Source: Acanthosepion lycidas (taxonomy: Eukaryota > Mollusca > Cephalopoda > Sepiida > Sepiidae). From it: a stretch of DNA of 64,000 nt. How positions within the stretch are numbered: the stretch's first letter is position 1; every line of letters starts with the position of its first letter. This document shows, piece after piece, positions 63,926-64,000 of this stretch. The stretch spans positions 38,255,855 through 38,319,854 of the forward strand of contig OZ010580.1 in the NCBI GenBank assembly GCA_963932145.1. Reading direction: 5' to 3'. The position numbers and the translations under genes are program-made. The notes below the pieces were generated by a model. That model was not told the origin of the DNA and searched no databases. It was given only the letters and a program-made list of their open reading frames with translations.

Positions 63926-64000
63926 TATTTTAAAACTACAGGAAGTGAAAATCATGCTATATACAATTTTAAATACTAACTTATCCAGTTATGAATTTGC

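Overview
This window looks like eukaryotic, repeat-dominated intergenic or intronic DNA from an animal. It is very AT-rich, has no densely packed ORFs and no operon structure, and is full of (AT)n/(TA)n microsatellites. The mobile elements are decayed Penelope-like, BovB/RTE-like, Jockey/CR1-like and R2-like retroelements, mariner and pogo MITEs, tRNA- and 5S-derived SINEs, and two solo LTRs. The mix fits a lophotrochozoan, most likely a mollusc of the cephalopod kind. That assignment is an inference from repeat content, because no host gene could be named.

Layout. 1-640 holds the 3' end of a Penelope-like element with a GIY-YIG domain. 1.7-12.5 kb holds SINEs, Jockey/CR1-like LINE 3' ends, the first palindromic mariner MITEs and long (TA)n tracts. 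13.05-13.89 kb is an internally deleted mariner-type transposon with both terminal repeats. 15-16.7 kb is a SINE/LINE nest and a local triplication of a 5S-like SINE head. 17.0-20.5 kb differs in composition: it is less AT-rich, with (ATC/ATT)-type simple sequence, a possible terminal coding exon with a very basic C-terminus (about 18.03-18.20 kb), a roughly 600-bp polypurine tract and pyrimidine-rich DNA. It is the best place to look for a host transcript. 21-27 kb is dominated by (TA)n tracts and duplicated AT-flanked units. 28-32.9 kb holds R2-like endonuclease remnants, Jockey/CR1-like LINE ends and a BovB/RTE-like reverse transcriptase remnant. 33.2-33.4 kb is a pogo/Tigger-like MITE. 33.8-34.25 kb is a long inverted repeat. 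45.9-46.4 kb is a ~31-bp minisatellite. 47.3-50.8 kb is a dense nest in which two solo LTRs (target duplications AAAAG and TAAAT) sit inside two BovB/RTE-like copies and a MITE splits an R2-like copy. 51.26-51.59 kb is a run of three palindromes. 56.9-59.1 kb holds a second Penelope-like GIY-YIG fragment and paired hammerhead-like motifs. 61-64 kb holds further SINE and LINE copies.

The most interesting pattern is a recurrent short motif, CTGANGA - small hairpin - GAAAC. It occurs at least a dozen times in exact or near-exact form on both strands, in unrelated sequence contexts, usually beside (TA)n tracts and several times as head-to-head inverted pairs. This is the core arrangement of hammerhead ribozymes, which are known from Penelope-like elements. 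Two Penelope-like GIY-YIG remnants are in the window, one within 350 bp of such a motif. Second are seven near-perfect hairpin MITEs with TTAGGTTGGTGCAAAA ends, the same terminus as the human MADE1/Hsmar1 group that gave rise to the miR-548 family. Third is a SINE family whose head is part 5S rRNA and part tRNA. Ribozyme activity, small-RNA production and host-gene status cannot be decided from sequence alone.
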